Shown here: in pieces, positions 19,861 through 21,633 of the stretch | Numbering within the stretch: the stretch's first letter is position 1 | Layout: the number at the start of each line of letters is the position of its first letter | Source of the DNA: a virus | Virus record (IMG/VR): IMGVR_UViG_3300030380_002784 | Span: 1-21,633 of that record | Length of the DNA stretch: 21,633 nucleotides | Strand: one strand, 5' to 3' | Notes under the pieces: model-generated | What the model was told of the DNA's origin: nothing | The model's database searches: none | Seen by the model: the letters and a program-made list of their open reading frames with translations, nothing else | Translations under genes and position numbers: made by a program

Positions 19861-19957
19861 GGAAATATTAAAATGGGCAGGTGAGTTTATCACCTGCCTT
19901 CTGTTCATGGGCACACTCGCAGGAATCACTTGGTTTGTTCTTGTCGTCTATGGATAG
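19853..19957 (+). CDS. Tiny membrane protein with TTG start (34 aa)
   Basis: A 34-codon frame begins with TTG at 19853, overlapping the end of the previous gene by 8 bases, with GGAGG 6 nt upstream, which is one of the strongest ribosome-binding sites in this region. Sequence (first residue Met by initiation): IKEILKWAGEFITCLLFMGT, then LAGITWFVLVVYG. It is a charged N-terminal helix followed by a single transmembrane span. A 9-bp hairpin (19876-19898) lies within it. It resembles the 27-residue protein in design, not in sequence. Confidence 0.6.
   Translation: MIKEILKWAGEFITCLLFMGTLAGITWFVLVVYG
19876..19898 (+). promoter_or_regulatory. Hairpin inside the tiny TTG-start gene
   Basis: GGCAGGTGA (19876-19884) pairs perfectly with TCACCTGCC (19890-19898), with a 5-nt loop, followed by TTCTGTTC. 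It falls in the coding region of the 34-residue gene. The downstream T content is too low for a good terminator, but it could slow or attenuate transcription, or control translation. It may also be coincidental, since it codes for an ordinary stretch of the protein. Confidence 0.35.
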
Positions 19958-19959
19958 AG

Positions 19960-19980
19960 TCGCAGGTCGCAGGTCGCAGG
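19960..19980. repeat. Tandem 7-bp repeat, three copies
   Basis: TCGCAGG repeats three times without interruption between the 34-residue gene and promoter P2. The same unit, in the same orientation, forms the right edge of the window. Tandem heptamers are not explained by coding and could be iteron-like binding sites or a slippage-prone repeat. Confidence 0.85.
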
Positions 19981-19999
19981 AGAAAATATAAAATAATGT

Positions 20000-20028
20000 T
20001 TGTTTTCCTTAGTTATCTGTGCTAATCT
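20000..20028 (+). promoter_or_regulatory. Candidate early promoter P2
   Basis: TTGTTT (20000-20005), a 17-bp spacer ending TGTGC, and TAATCT (20023-20028), in the 107-bp gap before the 81-residue gene. The spacer length and the TGTGC before the -10 are the same as in P1 (18763-18791), and parts of the spacer are also shared (CCTT.GTTATCT). Both match sigma70 patterns at 3-4 positions per box. Confidence 0.55.
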
Positions 20029-20064
20029 TAACTTATCTTAAACAGTCATTACAGGAGAGAAAAA

Positions 20065-20310
20065 ATGACAGATTTTTATTACCACGGAATAGAGAAAACT
20101 CTAGTGGAAGACCACGGCCTTGCTGAAACACGGGCTAGGTCATTAGGTCAAGCCATGGGAGAAATACATAAAGCTGTATGTCATCTCGATGATCATAATC
20201 TAAATATTATCCGAAGGAATTATCCAGAGATAATTTATGTGGCGGATTATTACGCAAGATCCGAAGATGGTTTGAGAACTTTTACTCGAAAGGAACTAAA
20301 CGATGATTGA
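20065..20310 (+). CDS. Hypothetical early-type protein (81 aa)
   Basis: The ATG has AGGAGAG 6 nt upstream and is the first gene after promoter P2. The sequence (MTDFYYHGIEKTLVEDHGLA, then ETRARSLGQAMGEIHKAVCH, then LDDHNLNIIRRNYPEIIYVA) has an N-terminal helical part and a C-terminal YARSEDGLRTFTRKELND. No known domain is recognised. The single Cys and several His do not form a recognisable metal site. Its end overlaps the next gene's start by 8 bases, suggesting co-translation with the 44-residue CxxC protein. Confidence 0.7.
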   Translation: MTDFYYHGIEKTLVEDHGLAETRARSLGQAMGEIHKAVCHLDDHNLNIIRRNYPEIIYVADYYARSEDGLRTFTRKELNDD

Positions 20311-20437
20311 TTTTAAAAGTCATAATGATTGTGCAGACTGCGAATGGTTAGCAGATCAAACAGACGGAGAGATCACACTTTGCAACGAGTGTGAAGAAGA
20401 ACTACTAGAACTAGAGAGGAATATGAAAAATGACTAG
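20303..20437 (+). CDS. Mini zinc-binding protein, CxxC...CxxC (44 aa)
   Basis: The frame starts at ATG 20303 inside the end of the previous gene. Sequence: MIDFKSHNDCADCEWLADQT, then DGEITLCNECEEELLELERN, MKND. Two CxxC pairs (CADC at 10-13, CNEC at 27-30) separated by 13 residues are typical of a small zinc ribbon. The C-terminus is an acidic helix. The gene overlaps its neighbour on each side by 8 bases. One of three small CxxC...CxxC proteins encoded in this early region. Confidence 0.6.
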   Translation: MIDFKSHNDCADCEWLADQTDGEITLCNECEEELLELERNMKND

Positions 20438-20681
20438 AAAATTACCATTCGACTGCGAGGTGTTTGATTATCCTGAGACAGTCCAAAACCCATTCAGCGG
20501 TGAGAGCATTGAGCTCTCACCAGATGCCGTCGCTGTGTATGATATGATAATGGGATGCAACATGTCAGCAGAAGTGGAAACGGATCCAAAAAAGCGCGAA
20601 TACTTTTATAGGATTGTTCGCAAGGGATTAACATGGTTTAGGAAACATGAACCGAGAGGCTACATGATTCTACTAGACTAG
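20430..20681 (+). CDS. Conserved marine-phage protein (83 aa)
   Basis: The protein MTRKLPFDCEVFDYPETVQN, then PFSGESIELSPDAVAVYDMI, then MGCNMSAEVETDPKKREYFY and RIVRKGLTWFRKHEPRGYMI shows the pattern NPF.GE...L...AVAVYD.I.G....Y..VRKGL.WFRK..P..YM.LLD that I have met in short proteins of many marine phages. Its function is unknown to me. It is the last gene before the terminator at 20699-20733, so it closes the transcript from P2. Confidence 0.65.
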   Translation: MTRKLPFDCEVFDYPETVQNPFSGESIELSPDAVAVYDMIMGCNMSAEVETDPKKREYFYRIVRKGLTWFRKHEPRGYMILLD

Positions 20682-20698
20682 CGGAGTTCTCTCCAAGG

Positions 20699-20733
20699 GC
20701 AGGAAGGTTTCGACCTTCCTGCTTTTAATTTTT
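20699..20733 (+). terminator. Intrinsic terminator with TTCG loop
   Basis: GCAGGAAGGT and ACCTTCCTGC form a 10-bp perfect stem closed by a TTCG tetraloop, followed by TTTTAATTTTT. It is a strong Rho-independent terminator, 17 bases after the stop of the 83-residue gene. The gene at 20750 starts only 16 bases further on, so it is read from readthrough or from a promoter not recognised here. Confidence 0.9.
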
Positions 20734-20749
20734 AAGCAGGAGGTTAAAG

Positions 20750-20914
20750 ATGGATAGATTTTTAGTAACATTTGAATACCAGGGCATGAGAAACACTGTT
20801 GTCATTCTGGCTCATGACGAGTCAGGAGCTCGTAAGGCCTTGGATTATTATGACATTATAAATGTAGAAGAATGGGAGTATAAGACTCATGGCGAAATTG
20901 TTAACATTCGTTGA
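20750..20914 (+). CDS. Hypothetical small protein (54 aa)
   Basis: ATG at 20750 with AGGAGG at 6-nt spacing, one of the best sites in the window. Sequence: MDRFLVTFEYQGMRNTVVIL, then AHDESGARKALDYYDIINVE, then EWEYKTHGEIVNIR. It looks like a small alpha/beta domain: strand, strand, helix (ESGARKALDYY), strand. I have seen similar short proteins with pattern F.V.FEY.G......V.A.DE..A...L in phage early regions, unassigned. It follows the terminator and overlaps the 112-residue gene by 26 bases. Confidence 0.6.
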   Translation: MDRFLVTFEYQGMRNTVVILAHDESGARKALDYYDIINVEEWEYKTHGEIVNIR

Positions 20915-21227
20915 ACGTCCTGACATTCCCACGATTATCCAGCACGATGATGGTTTCTCTCGTTTCTTCTACTGTGACGATGAGTTACGGTTCGTTGTGC
21001 TGTCTGATTTCAAATCGGACATCGGAACCGAGAATTGTGGGCATCAATACTGGTACGTCTGGTATGGCCCGACATGCAGATCATGTGGCGGTGCACCTAA
21101 ATCCGTTGGAGAGATGTGCCTGGCCAAATACTCGAACGAATGGCGTTGCAACACATGCTATGCTCGTAACCCAAAAGACAACACACAGAATGGCTGGCGA
21201 TACATACCAGTTGAGGAGGAGGCATGA
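20889..21227 (+). CDS. Zinc-ribbon-like protein (112 aa)
   Basis: The protein has an N-terminal part without motifs (MAKLLTFVERPDIPTIIQHD, DGFSRFFYCDDELRFVVLSD), then Cys50, the pair CRSC (63-66), Cys77, and the pair CNTC (87-90), with an aromatic-rich stretch (GHQYWYVWYGPT) before the first pair. CxxC pairs separated by about 20 residues fit a zinc ribbon that could hold a nucleic acid or protein partner. ATG at 20889 has GGGAG about 10 nt upstream. It overlaps the preceding gene by 26 bases and the following gene by 4. Confidence 0.65.
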   Translation: MAKLLTFVERPDIPTIIQHDDGFSRFFYCDDELRFVVLSDFKSDIGTENCGHQYWYVWYGPTCRSCGGAPKSVGEMCLAKYSNEWRCNTCYARNPKDNTQNGWRYIPVEEEA

Positions 21228-21394
21228 CAGGAACATGCGTTGAATGCGGAGAGACCGAAGCAGAAGATTGTCCCGAGTTCAATAAGATAATGTGCGATGA
21301 TTGTTATACTGTTGAGCGTGTAACAGTCATGCATGAACAGGGATTAAATAACTTGTTTGAAGTCAATGAATATCTAAAGGAGAAATTAAAATGA
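21224..21394 (+). CDS. Mini zinc-binding protein, CxxC...CxxC (56 aa)
   Basis: ATG at 21224 has GAGGAGG upstream and overlaps the previous stop by 4 bases (ATGA). Sequence: MTGTCVECGETEAEDCPEFN, then KIMCDDCYTVERVTVMHEQG, then LNNLFEVNEYLKEKLK. Two CxxC pairs (CVEC at 5-8, CDDC at 24-27), plus Cys16 between them, are a compact zinc-ribbon pattern, followed by a helix. It resembles the 44-residue protein in plan and lies in the same module. Unrecognised as a named family. Confidence 0.65.
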   Translation: MTGTCVECGETEAEDCPEFNKIMCDDCYTVERVTVMHEQGLNNLFEVNEYLKEKLK

Positions 21395-21546
21395 TAGATG
21401 GACTTTTTAAATATCGAAGTGACTACATCGATGCATATTGTGAGGAATTTTATGGACATACAAACTGGGAGTATGCAGGATCGGCAGATCCAAACGTGGC
21501 CGTTACTATTGTTGTTTACAAAAAACGTGATGAAGATGAAAACTAA
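21391..21546 (+). CDS. Hypothetical small protein (51 aa)
   Basis: ATG overlaps the previous stop (ATGA), with AAGGAG about 10 nt upstream. Sequence: MIDGLFKYRSDYIDAYCEEF, then YGHTNWEYAGSADPNVAVTI, then VVYKKRDEDEN. No known domain; it starts with the same MID as the 44-residue protein but shares no further clear similarity. The final gene of the run, followed by a strong terminator. Confidence 0.6.
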   Translation: MIDGLFKYRSDYIDAYCEEFYGHTNWEYAGSADPNVAVTIVVYKKRDEDEN

Positions 21547-21556
21547 ACATAGCAAG

Positions 21557-21585
21557 CAGGACGTTATATAACGTCCTGTTTTTTT
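21557..21585 (+). terminator. Intrinsic terminator with a perfect 22-bp palindrome
   Basis: CAGGACGTTAT is followed immediately by its reverse complement (21557-21578), then TTTTTTT (21579-21585), 10 bases after the last stop codon. It is a strong Rho-independent terminator with a loop of only a few bases at the AT centre. It ends the rightward block within the window. Confidence 0.9.
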
Positions 21586-21603
21586 CTTGGATATATAGAA
21601 AGA

Positions 21604-21633
21604 CGCAGGTCGCAGGTCGCAGGTCGCAGGTCG
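21604..21633. repeat. Tandem 7-bp repeat at window right edge, more than four copies
   Basis: CGCAGGT repeats four times and is cut off in a fifth copy (CG) by the end of the window. It is the same heptamer as at 19960-19980. Assemblies often stop in such a repeat, so the right edge is probably an assembly limit and the array may be longer than shown. Confidence 0.85.

Noticed and set aside
20911-21243. 110-residue plus-strand open frame in another phase over the zinc-ribbon gene
   Set aside because: The 112-residue frame in the other phase has paired cysteines and fits its neighbours with ATGA-type overlaps; this frame has a composition typical of an out-of-phase shadow.
21604-21633. Tandem repeats as a CRISPR array
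   Set aside because: The 7-bp units are directly adjacent with no spacers and no cas genes are present.

Overview
This window looks like a fragment of a tailed-phage genome (Caudoviricetes), probably from a marine bacteriophage. It holds a complete packaging, capsid, holin and neck gene block, many small structural-gene families that I recognise from marine virome contigs, and nothing bacterial: no rRNA, tRNA, integrase or metabolic genes. The coding style is viral: genes are packed tightly, often with TAATG or ATGA stop/start overlaps, and base composition is AT-leaning. The host cannot be read from the sequence. A marine alphaproteobacterium is plausible because of the GTA-type 3TM holin, but this is weak inference.

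Late region, minus strand (about 18590 down to 1). A candidate promoter (18598-18627) drives the large terminase subunit, a small basic protein, a long portal protein, a GTA-type holin, an EF-hand membrane protein, a zinc-ribbon protein, a basic protein with an IF2-N-like N-terminus, a repeat-bearing protein, a small helical protein, a GroES-like co-chaperonin, the scaffold, two head-associated proteins and the major capsid protein. A strong intrinsic terminator (8388-8435) follows the capsid gene. A second transcription unit probably starts there: two beta-rich virion proteins, a cluster of very small Lys/Arg/Gly-rich genes (7505-5379), two neck/adaptor-like proteins (4028-4696 and 2330-2974) and a series of fibre or tail-tip proteins running off the left edge. 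There is no tape measure, tube or sheath gene and the portal is about 800 residues long, so a short-tailed (podovirus-type) virion is the likeliest reading. The small terminase, the endolysin and the replication genes are not visible.

Divergent control region (18570-18844). It holds a 15-bp direct repeat pair, a perfect 16-bp palindrome, a DnaA-box-like inverted repeat and candidate promoters for both directions.

Early-type region, plus strand (18845-21546). Twelve small genes: several encode CxxC...CxxC mini zinc-binding proteins, two encode tiny membrane proteins, and the rest are unrecognised. The region has two near-identical sigma70-like promoters, two strong terminators, a duplicated 41-bp intergenic hairpin element and two arrays of a 7-bp tandem repeat, one of which forms the right edge of the window.

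The most notable observations are: a cupredoxin-like copper-ligand signature (H...C-x2-H-x2-M) in a fibre-type protein; a phage-encoded GroES beside the scaffold; an EF-hand membrane protein next to the holin; the cluster of basic microproteins with a recurring Gly-Gly-Ala motif; and the duplicated hairpin elements whose centres are reverse complements of each other.
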